DNA from: Streptomyces sclerotialus
GTDB lineage: Bacteria > Actinomycetota > Actinomycetes > Streptomycetales > Streptomycetaceae
Assembly: GCF_040907265.1 (NCBI RefSeq)
Contig: NZ_JBFOHP010000002.1
Location: 3,434,501-3,498,500, forward strand
Length of the DNA: 64,000 nt
Direction: 5' to 3'
The position numbers were made by a program, and so were the translations under genes. Under the pieces are notes generated by a model. The model saw only the letters and a program-made list of their open reading frames with translations, was not told where the DNA came from and did no database searches. Below, piece by piece: positions 28,638-38,226 of the stretch; positions within the stretch are counted from its first letter, which is position 1, and the number at the start of each line of letters is the position of its first letter.

Positions 28638-29773
28638 TCGGTGATCGTTCCTCGCAGGTAGCCGGCGGCGTGCGCGGCGCGCTCGCGCACGTCGGCCAGG
28701 TCGTCGCCGTAGGTGTTGACGTGCCCGACCTTACGGCCCGGCTTCACGTCCTTGCCGTACATGTGGATCTTCAGCTGCGGGTCCCGGGCCATGCAGTGCA
28801 GGTACGCGCTGTACATGTCCGGGTAGTCGCCGCCGAGCACGTTGGCCATCACGGTCCACTCGGCGCGCGGGCGCGGGTCGCCCAGCGGGAGGTCCAGGAC
28901 CGCGCGGACGTGGTTGGCGAACTGCGAGGTGATCGCGCCGTCCTGGGTCCAGTGCCCGCTGTTGTGCGGGCGCATCGCCAGCTCGTTGACGAGGATGCGG
29001 CCGTCGGCGGTCTCGAACAGCTCGACCGCGAGGTGGCCGACCACGTCCAGCTCCTTGGCGATCCGCAGCGCCAGCTCCTGGGCCTGCGCCGACAGCTCCT
29101 CGGAGAGTCCGGGAGCGGGCGCGATCACCGTGTCGCAGACGCCGTCGACCTGGATGGACTCCACGACCGGGTACGCGACGGCCTGGCCGTGCGGGGAACG
29201 GACGATGTTGGCGGCCAGCTCGCGGGTGAAGTCGACCTTCTCCTCGGCGAGGACGGGCACCCCGGCGCGGAACGGCTCCTCGGCGTCCTTGGCGGATCGT
29301 ACGAACCAGACGCCCTTGCCGTCGTAGCCCCCGCGGACGGTCTTCAGGATGACCGGGAAACCCTCGCCCTCGGCGGCAAAAGCCTCGACGTCGGCCGGGT
29401 CCGAGACGATGCGGTGGCGCGGGCACGGGGCACCGATCTCGGTCAGCTTCGCGCGCATCACCCCCTTGTCCTGCGCGTGCACCAGCGCGTCCGGACCGGG
29501 GCGTACGGGAATGCCGTCCGCCTCCAATGCCCGTAGGTGCTCGGTGGGGACGTGCTCGTGATCGAAAGTGATCACGTCACAGCCGCGTGCGAACTCGCGC
29601 AGGGTGTCCAGGTCGCGGTAGTCGCCGACGACGACATCGCCGACGACCTGCGCAGCGGAGTCCTGCGGGGTGTCACTGAGGAGCTTGAACCTGATGCCGA
29701 GGGGGATGCCTGCCTCGTGGGTCATACGAGCCAGCTGTCCGCCGCCGACCATGCCGACTACCGGAAACGTCAC
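28634..29773 (-). CDS. purK: 5-(carboxyamino)imidazole ribonucleotide synthase
   Basis: A 379-residue ATP-grasp enzyme that carboxylates AIR to N5-CAIR using bicarbonate and [15 protein letters not shown] is the N-terminal nucleotide loop; [15 protein letters not shown] is the ATP-grasp lysine/glycine loop; [17 protein letters not shown] is the metal-binding segment. It starts at a GTG and its stop overlaps the purE ATG by 4 nt, so PurK and PurE are made together. Confidence 0.96.
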   Translation of the reverse strand: MTFPVVGMVGGGQLARMTHEAGIPLGIRFKLLSDTPQDSAAQVVGDVVVGDYRDLDTLREFARGCDVITFDHEHVPTEHLRALEADGIPVRPGPDALVHAQDKGVMRAKLTEIGAPCPRHRIVSDPADVEAFAAEGEGFPVILKTVRGGYDGKGVWFVRSAKDAEEPFRAGVPVLAEEKVDFTRELAANIVRSPHGQAVAYPVVESIQVDGVCDTVIAPAPGLSEELSAQAQELALRIAKELDVVGHLAVELFETADGRILVNELAMRPHNSGHWTQDGAITSQFANHVRAVLDLPLGDPRPRAEWTVMANVLGGDYPDMYSAYLHCMARDPQLKIHMYGKDVKPGRKVGHVNTYGDDLADVRERAAHAAGYLRGTITE

Positions 29774-29910
29774 GCCCCCAGGGTATCCGCTCCGATCGTC
29801 CGTTCCCGGCCACCCCTTGGAGGATCCTCCTAGACCGGACTTTCCGTACCTCTGTACGAGCCGCCATCGGGCGATAGGCTCGTCCGGACGCGCGGACCGG
29901 GGGAGGACGT

Positions 29911-30354
29911 ATGGACGGCACCGACGGCATATCGACGCCGTCCCGCAAGATCGGCATAGCCGTCGCGGTGGCGGCCCTGCTGGCCGCCGTGTACTCCCTG
30001 ATCTCCCTGCTCACCGCACGCCCCGAGGTCTACGGAGCGCAGGACACCGTCATCTCCGTCTCGTCCGGCGAGCGCTTCTCGATAGAGCTGGACGACAACC
30101 CCGGCACCGGCTTCCGCTGGAGCATCGAGTCCCCGGCCCCCGACCCGCGGGTGCTCAAGCCGGCCGGCAGCCACTACGAGGCCCGGGAGCCGGTGGTGGC
30201 GGGCTCCGGCGGCACCCGCTACCTGGAGTTCCAGGCCGTACGCGCGGGCCGTGCCGAGCTGACGCTGCGGCACTGCTTCCAGTGCGGCACCGACCGGGCC
30301 GACCCGGGCCGCGGCGGCGAGCGGCTCGCCTTCTCCGTCACGGTGACGGACTAG
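29911..30354 (+). CDS. Chagasin-like (I42) cysteine-protease inhibitor domain protein
   Basis: A 147-residue protein with an N-terminal membrane anchor or signal (about residues 13-35) and a chagasin-type beta domain. The inhibitory loop motif NPGTGFRW matches the family NPTTGY-x-W loop, and GSGGTRYLEF matches the GxGG loop; the third loop is less conserved (LRHCFQCG). Such domains inhibit papain-like cysteine proteases, here outside the membrane. GGGAGGA precedes the ATG. Target protease unknown. Confidence 0.75.
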   Translation: MDGTDGISTPSRKIGIAVAVAALLAAVYSLISLLTARPEVYGAQDTVISVSSGERFSIELDDNPGTGFRWSIESPAPDPRVLKPAGSHYEAREPVVAGSGGTRYLEFQAVRAGRAELTLRHCFQCGTDRADPGRGGERLAFSVTVTD

Positions 30355-30498
30355 GGGGCTTCTGCTGGAGCCCGCCCGTCCAAGGTGGCGCAAGGGCCGC
30401 GGGCGCCCCGCAGGCGCGCTGGTTAGCATGAGTGAGCGGCCGGCCGCCGACCACGGCCCGCCGGACACGACGCCGTCACGGGGAGCTGAGCCACCACA

Positions 30499-31023
30499 AT
30501 GTCTGGACGGAGCGCGCTGCGCTCGCGGCTTCGGCTGCTGGCCCGCGAGATCGTGAAGTTCGGCGCGGTGGGCGGGGCCGGCGTGCTGGTCAACCTGGTG
30601 GTCTTCAACCTCGTACGGCACACCACCGAGCTGCCCGTGGTGCGCGCCGGGATCGTGGCGACGGTGGTCGCGATCCTCTTCAACTACGTAGGGTTCCGGT
30701 ACTTCACCTACCGTGACCGGGACAAGAGCGGCCGCACCAAGGAGCTGACGCTCTTCGTCTTCTTCAGCGCGGTCGGCCTGGTGATCGAGAACGGCATCCT
30801 CTACGCCACGACGTACTGGTGCGGCTGGAACACCCCGCTGCAGAACAACGTCTTCAAGTTCCTCGGCATCGGCATCGCCACGCTCTTCCGCTTCTGGTCC
30901 TACCGCTCCTGGGTCTTCCGGGCGCTGCCGGCCAAGGAGGCCGTGGAGACCGCCGAGGGCTTCCTCGCGGACTCCGGGGAGCCCCGGGCCGCCGGCGCCT
31001 CCCGGCGCGGCCCCCGCGCGTAG
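30499..31023 (+). CDS. GtrA family membrane protein
   Basis: A 174-residue protein with four predicted transmembrane helices (about residues 20-40, 50-70, 83-103, 115-135) and the FVFFSAVG...NGILYATTYW and FKFLGIGIATLFRFWSYRSWVF segments of the GtrA/DPMS family. GtrA proteins help move or anchor polyprenyl-linked sugars for glycosylation of surface polymers. The hydrophilic C-terminal tail is cytoplasmic or low complexity. It fits the wall-polymer theme of the region. Confidence 0.85.
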   Translation: MSGRSALRSRLRLLAREIVKFGAVGGAGVLVNLVVFNLVRHTTELPVVRAGIVATVVAILFNYVGFRYFTYRDRDKSGRTKELTLFVFFSAVGLVIENGILYATTYWCGWNTPLQNNVFKFLGIGIATLFRFWSYRSWVFRALPAKEAVETAEGFLADSGEPRAAGASRRGPRA

Positions 31024-31036
31024 GAACCGGCGGCGC

Positions 31037-32335
31037 TCAGCGCGGGCTGACGGCGTTCTCCGGGTTCTCCGGCTCGTCCCCGTCGCCGTCCGGCCGGTAC
31101 TGCTCGGACTCCCGGCTGAGGAAGAGCGCGAAGACCGGCGGCTCCTGCTGGAGCAGTTCCAGCCGGCCGCCGTCCGCCTCCGCCAGGTCCCGGGCCACCG
31201 CGAGCCCCAGGCCCGTGGAGTTCCGGCCGCTCACCGTCCGCTCGAAGACCCGGGAGCCCAGGTCGGGCGGTACGCCGGGGCCCGCGTCGGTGACCTCGAC
31301 GACGGCCTGGTTGCCGGTGACGCGGGTGCGCAGCGCGACCGTGCCGTCACCGTGCATCAGCGCGTTCTCGATGAGCGTGGCGAGCACCTGGGCGACCGCG
31401 CCGGGCGTGCCCACGGCCCGCAGGTGCTTCTTCCCCGAGCGGACGATGGCCCGGCCCGCGCTGCGGTAGGCGGGCCGCCACTCCTCGATCTGCTGCTTGA
31501 CGACCTCGTCCAGGTCGAAGGCGACGGCGGAGCCGGACCGCGGGTCGCGGGAGTTCGTCAGCAGCCGCTGGACGACGTCGCTGAGCCGGTCCACCTGGCC
31601 GAGCGCGATCGTCGCCTCCTCCTTCACCGTCTCCGGGTCGTCGGTGAGCGTGATCTCCTCCAGCCGCATGGACAGCGCGGTCAGCGGCGTACGGAGCTGG
31701 TGGGAGGCGTCCGCGGCGAGCCGCCGCTCGGCGGTGAGCATCCGCGCGATCCGCTCGGCCGAGGCGTCCAGCACGTCCGCGACCCGGTCCAGCTCGTGCA
31801 CGCCGTAGCGGCGGTGGCGCGGCCGGGGATCGCCGGAACCGAGCCGCTCGGCGGTCTCGGCGAGGTCGGTGAGGGGCGCGGTCAGCCGCCGGGCCTGGCG
31901 TACGGCGAGGAACACGGCGGCGACGACGGCCAGCGCGGCGACCGCCAGGATGATCAGCAGCGTCCGGCCGATCTCGGCGCTGACCGCGGAGCGGGGCTCC
32001 TGGACGGTGACGGTCTCGCCCCGCTCGCCGTGCACGGTGGAGTCGATGACGTCGCCCGAGGGCCGTTCGCCGATCTCCACCGGGGCGTGGCCCGGCACCT
32101 CGATCAGGGCGTACCGGTCGGTGGTGATCTGCTCCGACAGCACCTCGGCGGTGATCTTCTCGCCGCCGCTCAGCCGGCTCTCCACCATGCCCACCAGCCG
32201 TACGGCCTCGGCCCCCACGCTCTCCTGGGCGCCCGCCTGGATGGTGCGGGTCTCCACGATGACGAGCGAGACGCCGAAGACGGCGATCACGACGAGCACC
32301 ACGGCGAGGGTGGAATTGATCAGTCGGCGGCGCAC
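31037..32335 (-). CDS. Sensor histidine kinase
   Basis: A 432-residue two-component kinase. There are two transmembrane helices (about residues 7-27 and 123-145) around a ~95-residue extracellular sensor, then HAMP, a HisKA box with the phosphorylated histidine in DASHQLRTPL, and an ATPase domain with LIENALMHG (N box), DAGPGVP (G1) and GLGLAVA (G2). It starts 40 nt after its partner response regulator. The signal is unknown. Confidence 0.92.
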   Translation of the reverse strand: MRRRLINSTLAVVLVVIAVFGVSLVIVETRTIQAGAQESVGAEAVRLVGMVESRLSGGEKITAEVLSEQITTDRYALIEVPGHAPVEIGERPSGDVIDSTVHGERGETVTVQEPRSAVSAEIGRTLLIILAVAALAVVAAVFLAVRQARRLTAPLTDLAETAERLGSGDPRPRHRRYGVHELDRVADVLDASAERIARMLTAERRLAADASHQLRTPLTALSMRLEEITLTDDPETVKEEATIALGQVDRLSDVVQRLLTNSRDPRSGSAVAFDLDEVVKQQIEEWRPAYRSAGRAIVRSGKKHLRAVGTPGAVAQVLATLIENALMHGDGTVALRTRVTGNQAVVEVTDAGPGVPPDLGSRVFERTVSGRNSTGLGLAVARDLAEADGGRLELLQQEPPVFALFLSRESEQYRPDGDGDEPENPENAVSPR

Positions 32336-32375
32336 GGTGCCCTCCGGGCGGGGGTGGGTGGTTCCTGCGGGCGCT

Positions 32376-33056
<681 letters not shown>

Positions 33057-33494
33057 GGCCCGATGGTAGTCCGACAGGTCACGGCGCCGATGCCCCTCCG
33101 GGGGTCCCCGGGCGGCGGCGGGCGCGCGCCGCTCGGTTCCCTGGCCGGCGTGTGACCGTTGTCTCACTGGTGCCAACCTCAGCTACGCGCGTCGTACAGT
33201 GGCTGGAACGTCCGTCGTACAACCCGGGACCTTGGCGCTCATATGACGTCACGGTCCCTGTTGTGTGCGGGGCCGGCACGACCGGGCCCGCGGGCAAATG
33301 ACCTCCTAGACCGGGTCCATCGCACATAAAACGGGGGCGTGGATTCCGGTGTACGGCCGTCCTGTCGATTCCTCTCTCCACAGTGGTGTCGCACCCCCTA
33401 CCGGGCGTGGGGGCGGACGGCACTGCGCCGGTGCCGGTCAGCCGACCCGGGCGCGCAGCCCCACCTGTGCGTCCCGATCACTCAAGGATCGACC
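33057..33494. promoter_or_regulatory. Divergent promoter region of response regulator and peptide transporter genes
   Basis: 438 nt without a supportable gene. Short plus-strand frames here lack codon-position bias. The stretch around 33300-33345 is locally less GC-rich and could hold the transporter promoter. I could not identify a specific operator. Confidence 0.4.
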
Positions 33495-35021
33495 ATGGCG
33501 TCCAGCCTGACGAAGGAATCCCCCGGGCAGGGGACCCCTGCCGGCGGCAAGACCTTCTTCGGCCACCCCCGCGGACTGGCCACCCTCTTCATGACCGAGA
33601 TGTGGGAGCGCTTCAGCTTCTACGGCATGCGGGCCCTGCTCACGATCTACCTGCTGTCCGGCGGGCCGGATGCGGAGAAAGGCGTCCGTGACGGCGGTCT
33701 GGGTTTCGATCTGGCCACGACCACGGCCATCTACTCCATCTACATGGCGCTGGTCTACCTGCTGACCATGCCCGGCGGCTGGCTCGCCGACCGGCTCTGG
33801 GGCCCGCGCAAGACCGTCGCCATCGCGGCAATCGTGATCATGGCGGGGCACCTGTCGCTGGCCGGGCCCGGACAGGGCTTCTTCTTCCTCGGCCTGCTGC
33901 TGGTCGCGCTCGGTTCGGGCCTGCTGAAGGCCAACATCTCCACGATGGTCGGCCACCTCTACGACGGGCCGAACGACCCGCGCCGTGACGGTGGCTTCAC
34001 GATCTTCTACATCGGCATCAACGTCGGTGCCTTCCTCGCGCCGCTCATCATCGGCACCGTCGGTGAGAAGCACAGCTGGCACCTGGGCTTCGCCCTCGCC
34101 GCCATCGGCATGGGCATCGGCCTGGCGCAGTTCCTGTGGGGCACCAAGCACCTGAGCCCGGAGAGCAACAAGGTCCCCACCCCGCTCACCGCCGAGGAGC
34201 GCAACTCCTGGCTGCGCAAGGGCCTGACCTGGCTCATCATCGCCGCGGTCTTCTACGGCGTGGTGGTCTTCACCGGACACTTCACCCTGAACTGGGCGAT
34301 GATCCCGCTGGGCGCGCTCGGCATCCTCATCCCGGCCGCCGTCCTCTTCCGCATCAAGCGGGACAAGGACCTGTCGCAGGGTGACCAGGCCAAGGTCTCC
34401 GGCTACATCTGGTTCTTCGTCGCTGCCGCGGCCTTCTGGATGATCTACGACCAGGGCGGCTCCACCGTCCAGGCGTTCGGCACCACCAAGACCTCCGGCG
34501 AGCTGCTCGGCATCTCCTTCCCGTCCACCTGGTTCCAGTCCCTGAACCCGGTCTTCGTCATGGCGCTGGCCCCGGTCTTCGCCTGGCTGTGGCTGTGGCT
34601 GAACCGGAAGGGCAAGGAGCCCAGCACGATCCTGAAGTTCTCCGCCGGTCTCTTCCTCATCGGCGTCTCGTTCTTCTTCTTCCTGATGCCGCTGGCCATG
34701 GCGTCCGACGGTACGAAGGTCAGCCCGATGTGGGTGCTGGGCATCTACTTCATCCAGACCGTCGGCGAGCTGTGCCTCTCCCCCGTCGGCCTGTCGCTGA
34801 CCACCAAGATGGCGCCGGTGAAGTACGCCAGCCAGATGATGGGCATCTGGTTCCTCGCGAACACCGCGGGCGACTCCGTCACCAGCCTGCTGTCCATCGG
34901 CGGCGTCGACATGAGCGGCTCGCGCGCGATCCTGGTCGAGGCGATCCTCGCGGCCCTCGCCGGCCTCGCGATCTACATGTTCCGCAAGAACGTGCGCGCC
35001 CGCATGGGCGAGATCCACTGA
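33495..35021 (+). CDS. Proton-coupled oligopeptide transporter (POT/PTR2 family)
   Basis: A 508-residue membrane protein with 12-14 hydrophobic helices. The POT signature is TEMWERFSFYGMRALL near residue 33 (the ExxER motif used for proton coupling), followed by the second signature region GSGLLKANISTMVG and FYIGINVGAF. The conserved SPVG segment lies near the C-terminus. It imports di- and tripeptides with protons. AAGGA precedes the ATG; the 52 upstream in-frame codons are not membrane-protein-like. A strong terminator follows. Confidence 0.92.
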   Translation: MASSLTKESPGQGTPAGGKTFFGHPRGLATLFMTEMWERFSFYGMRALLTIYLLSGGPDAEKGVRDGGLGFDLATTTAIYSIYMALVYLLTMPGGWLADRLWGPRKTVAIAAIVIMAGHLSLAGPGQGFFFLGLLLVALGSGLLKANISTMVGHLYDGPNDPRRDGGFTIFYIGINVGAFLAPLIIGTVGEKHSWHLGFALAAIGMGIGLAQFLWGTKHLSPESNKVPTPLTAEERNSWLRKGLTWLIIAAVFYGVVVFTGHFTLNWAMIPLGALGILIPAAVLFRIKRDKDLSQGDQAKVSGYIWFFVAAAAFWMIYDQGGSTVQAFGTTKTSGELLGISFPSTWFQSLNPVFVMALAPVFAWLWLWLNRKGKEPSTILKFSAGLFLIGVSFFFFLMPLAMASDGTKVSPMWVLGIYFIQTVGELCLSPVGLSLTTKMAPVKYASQMMGIWFLANTAGDSVTSLLSIGGVDMSGSRAILVEAILAALAGLAIYMFRKNVRARMGEIH

Positions 35022-35042
35022 CGGTCCTCCGGCAGGAGTGGA

Positions 35043-35077
35043 CGAAGGGCCCCGGCGCAGCGCGCCGGGGCCCTTCG
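35043..35077. terminator. Intrinsic terminator of the peptide transporter gene
   Basis: A 16-bp perfect stem with a 3-nt loop begins 21 nt after the stop codon. Confidence 0.85.
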
Positions 35078-35158
35078 CGTACGCCGCCGTCGCCGCCGTT
35101 CGAGTGAGCCGCGTGCCGGCCCGGGAGAGCCGCCGCGGCATGCGGTAACGATCGCGGT

Positions 35159-36127
35159 ATGCGGCGAGGGAGTGTGTGGGCCGGGGTGTGCGGGGTGCTG
35201 GCCGTCACGTGTCTGACGGTGGTGCCGCAGCCGGGACGGGCCGCGGCGGCACCGCGCGCGCAGGTCGCGGAGGACGCGCGGGGCGGGCAGGACCCGTACC
35301 TGGGGACGTACGCGTACGGGACGGGGCAGCGGCGGACCGTCGGGGTCTACCGTGTGCCGGGGCAGGACGTCCGGCCGGCGGTGATGATCCTGCACGGCGG
35401 GTACTGGGCGCAGGACTCCGACTGGAGCGGCTGGGCCCGGAAGCTGGCCGCCCGCGGCTTCGTCGTCTTCGACGTGGACTACCGGCTCAACACCGACGCG
35501 CGCTGGCCCGCGCAGCGCACCGACGCGCTCACCGCGCTGCACTGGATCCGCGCCCGGGCCGACCGCTTCCGGGCCGACCCCCGGCGGGTCGTGCTGCTCG
35601 GCTCGTCGGCGGGCGGGCAGCTCGCCGCGAACACCGCGGAGTACGCCGCCGGCACCGCGTACCGGCCCGCCGGGGTGGTCGCGCTGTCGCCGGTGGCCGA
35701 CCCCTACCTGGCCTGGCGGGACGGCGCCCGCTCCGGTGCCTCGGCCGAGCAGCGCCGGCTGCGGCGCGAGGCACAGAAGCTCGCGGGGTGCGACCCGGGG
35801 ACGAAGCGGGTGCCCACGGTGGCGGCGGCGACGTGCCGGGCGGTGTGGGACGACATGGCCGCGCGGACCTGGGCCCCCGGCGGGCCGCGCCGGCCCGGCG
35901 GGCCCGGGATGCCGATGCTGCTGCTGCACTTCGCGGACGACTTCGTACCGGTGGCGCACTCGCGGGGCCTGGCGAAGGCCGAGCCGGAAGCGGCGGTGTC
36001 GGTCGTGCCCGGCCCTGGCCACGGTATGAAGGCGCTCACCCGGCCCGCGACCGAGCGTCAGGTGCTGGCCTTCCTGACGGCGCGGACGCAGCCCTCGGTC
36101 AGCGCCGCGGGGAGCGGCGCGGCATGA
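35159..36127 (+). CDS. Secreted alpha/beta hydrolase
   Basis: A 322-residue protein with a signal peptide (residues 1-~30, MRRGSVWAGVCGVLAVTCLT then AAAAPRA). The hydrolase core has the oxyanion motif ILHGGYWAQ, the nucleophile elbow GSSAGGQ, an acid in LLLHFADDFVP and the catalytic histidine in PGHGMKAL, typical of the esterase/BD-FAE group. The start has no clear ribosome-binding site. The 3' end runs into the remnant of a convergent LPXTG gene. Substrate unknown. Confidence 0.85.
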   Translation: MRRGSVWAGVCGVLAVTCLTVVPQPGRAAAAPRAQVAEDARGGQDPYLGTYAYGTGQRRTVGVYRVPGQDVRPAVMILHGGYWAQDSDWSGWARKLAARGFVVFDVDYRLNTDARWPAQRTDALTALHWIRARADRFRADPRRVVLLGSSAGGQLAANTAEYAAGTAYRPAGVVALSPVADPYLAWRDGARSGASAEQRRLRREAQKLAGCDPGTKRVPTVAAATCRAVWDDMAARTWAPGGPRRPGGPGMPMLLLHFADDFVPVAHSRGLAKAEPEAAVSVVPGPGHGMKALTRPATERQVLAFLTARTQPSVSAAGSGAA

Positions 36128-36134
36128 AGGTGAA

Positions 36135-36648
36135 ACGGCGCCGCCGAGCAGGATGACCGTGCCGCCGAGCGTGCCCAGCGCCACGGCGTCGTCGGCGGGC
36201 CCGGTCTGCGGCAGCTCGCCGCCGGATGGCGTGGCCGGGCCGCCACCACTGCCGCCACCGGCGCCCTGGACGTCCAGGGAAAGGCTTGTCGTTGGCCGGC
36301 CCGCTCACCGGTACGTCACCGGACTCCGCGCCGCCCAGCTCGATGAGCGCGCTGGGCTGCATGGCTCCCTTGCCGAGCTCGATGGGGCTGGAGAGGACGC
36401 CCTTCCGGAAGGACATCACGAGCTTGTGGCCGTCGCCGGACTTCGTGGCCTTGATGTCGATGGGCGAGACCGCGCCCTTGTTCCCGATCGGTGTTCTGCA
36501 CTGGTAGTTGACTAGTTGACGTCCACGGCCTCGGCGTGCGCGGCGGGGCCGCGAGCAGCACCGAGGGCGCCGCGGTGAGCAGCACGGCCGCTGCCGCTCC
36601 GGCCGGGCCCGTGCGGTGCCGGCCGCGCTGGGCGTCGAAGCGGGCCAC
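36135..36648 (-). pseudogene. Decayed LPXTG-anchored surface protein
   Basis: Pieces of one exported protein lie in three frames. A GTG start gives a signal peptide (MARFDAQRG..., hydrophobic AAAAVLLTAAPSVLLAA). A frameshift leads to AHAEAVDVN, then a stop made by an 8-bp tandem duplication (36505-36512 and 36513-36520). After it the conserved domain resumes as YQCRTPIGNKGAVSPIDIKA, MSFRKGVLSSPIELGKGAMQ and GGAESGDVPVSGP. The middle is deleted after NDKP; another frame then gives LDVQGAGGGSGGG, ELPQTG (sortase motif) and ALGTLGGTVILLGG (membrane span), with the basic tail lost. The intact family is wall-anchored by sortase in Streptomyces. The following 250 nt to the next gene show nothing clear. 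Confidence 0.78.
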
Positions 36649-36895
36649 CTCGGTCTCCGCTTCTCCCGGTTACCGCACCGCCGACGGTTACTGACGGCAC
36701 ATCAGGTCAGGGCGGCAAGGTACGCCGGGGCCCTGGGGAAGGAGGAGAGAACGCACAAGGGAAGCCGGAACGGCCGGCGGGAACGGGCGGCGAGCCCGGG
36801 GAAGACCGACGAAAACCGCCCTCGCCGGGACGGCGCGAGCGGTACGGAAAGGCGGCGGAGGCGGCGATCCGGTCCCGGAAGCACCGCCCGCTCCG

Positions 36896-37396
36896 CTACG
36901 ACGGGGCGGCCAGCTCCGCCCATACGGTCTTGCCCGCGCCGTCGGGGTTGCGTACGACACCCCAGTCCAGGCAGAGCCGCTGGACGATGAACATGCCGTG
37001 GCCGCCGGGACGCCCTGCGCGGTGCGGGGTACGCGGCGCGGGCGAACCGGCCCCGAGGTCGGTGACCTCCAGCCGCAGCACCTTGGCGCTGCACCGCAGC
37101 CGCAGCTCCTCCGGGCCTTCGGCGTGCAGGCAGGCGTTGGTGACCAGCTCGGACACGACCAGCAGGACGTCCTCGGCGGCGGCGCGCTGATCGGCGCCCG
37201 CGGCCGGCAGCCAGCCCCAGTCGTGCAGCGCCTGCCGGGCGAAGTCACGGGCACGGGCGACAGCGCCACGGGCGCCTGCAAGACGCAGCCTGCGGACCTG
37301 GCCGACCGGAACGGTGGCCGGGGAGGCAGCGGCAGCGCCGGCGTTCCCCGGGTCCGGGCCCAGATCGCCCGGCGGGTACGGCCGGGTGGTGCTCAT
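36896..37396 (-). CDS. Anti-sigma factor serine kinase (HATPase, RsbW-like)
   Basis: A 166-residue protein with an N-terminal alanine/proline-rich segment and a GHKL ATPase domain: VLLVVSELVTNACLHAEGPEELRLR (N box), VTDLGAGSPAP (G1) and GGHGMFIVQRLCLDWG (G2). In partner-switching systems such kinases bind and silence a SigB/SigF-type sigma factor and phosphorylate a STAS antagonist. The STAS gene lies directly upstream in the same orientation and the sigma gene is divergent, so the cassette is complete. From memory it resembles the S. coelicolor SigI cassette. Confidence 0.85.
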   Translation of the reverse strand: MSTTRPYPPGDLGPDPGNAGAAAASPATVPVGQVRRLRLAGARGAVARARDFARQALHDWGWLPAAGADQRAAAEDVLLVVSELVTNACLHAEGPEELRLRCSAKVLRLEVTDLGAGSPAPRTPHRAGRPGGHGMFIVQRLCLDWGVVRNPDGAGKTVWAELAAPS

Positions 37397-37591
37397 CAGC
37401 GCTTCACCTCACCGATTCGCCTTTTCACGGATTACGGATACCTGACGGGTTCAAAAAGATTCAGATGTCTCCTGCCCGGCCGGACCGTGAGAACACCCAC
37501 TTCTTGGGAACGGAAGTTGTGAGGGAGTCAACGCGATCGGAACCGGCCCTTCCGCAGACCATCCGTAACTGCTGCCCCCTGCGCATCCGGC

Positions 37592-37963
37592 TCAGCCGGC
37601 TGCCAGCGCCGCGTCGACCGTGTCGTGCACCGTGAAGACCGCGTCGGCGCCGGTGATCTCGAAGACCCGGGCCACCACCGGCTGCATCGCCGCCAAATGC
37701 ACCCCGCCGCCTTCCGCCTCCACTTTCAGGCGGGCACCGAGCAGGACGTTCAGCCCCGTGGAGTCCATGAACTCCAGCTGCGAACAGTCCACGACCAGTC
37801 GCACAAAGCCATCGTCGACACAGCCCTCCAGTGACTCGCGCAACAACTCCGCGGTGTGGTGATCCAGCTCACCGGCCGCGGTGACGACCGCACTGGCGCC
37901 GTGATGGCGGACCCCGACGTGGAGCCGTCCCCGGCTTGCACTGCCGACCGTCCCACGGTCCAT
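37592..37963 (-). CDS. STAS-domain anti-sigma factor antagonist
   Basis: A 123-residue SpoIIAA/RsbV-type protein. The phosphorylatable serine lies in CSQLEFMDSTGLNVLLGAR. When unphosphorylated it binds the kinase and frees the sigma factor. The ATG at MDRGTVGSA follows an AGAGGGG site; an in-frame start 18 codons earlier is less likely. It is upstream of the kinase gene (195 nt apart) and divergent from the sigma gene. Confidence 0.88.
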   Translation of the reverse strand: MDRGTVGSASRGRLHVGVRHHGASAVVTAAGELDHHTAELLRESLEGCVDDGFVRLVVDCSQLEFMDSTGLNVLLGARLKVEAEGGGVHLAAMQPVVARVFEITGADAVFTVHDTVDAALAAG

Positions 37964-38226
37964 GCGCGCGCACCCCTCTTGCTGTCTCGGCGTCTGGTTC
38001 TGCTTACGACTGCGCACGTCGAAGCCTACGCCTTAGATACGCAGGCTGGTACCCGAACAATACGCGTACTTACACGAATACGGACAACACGCACTTGCCT
38101 TCTTCAGGTGAAGCCGGGTAGGCGTAGAGAGGACACATTCGAAACGGCCGGCTTTGGAGGCGCCGCAGACCGCAGCTTCACGTACAGGCATCGGCAGCCA
38201 TATGCCGAGAACCATGGAGGACACCC

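Noticed and set aside
36148..36720. Separate small genes in the gap after the alpha/beta hydrolase
   Set aside because: Short frames on both strands are better explained as pieces of one decayed LPXTG gene.
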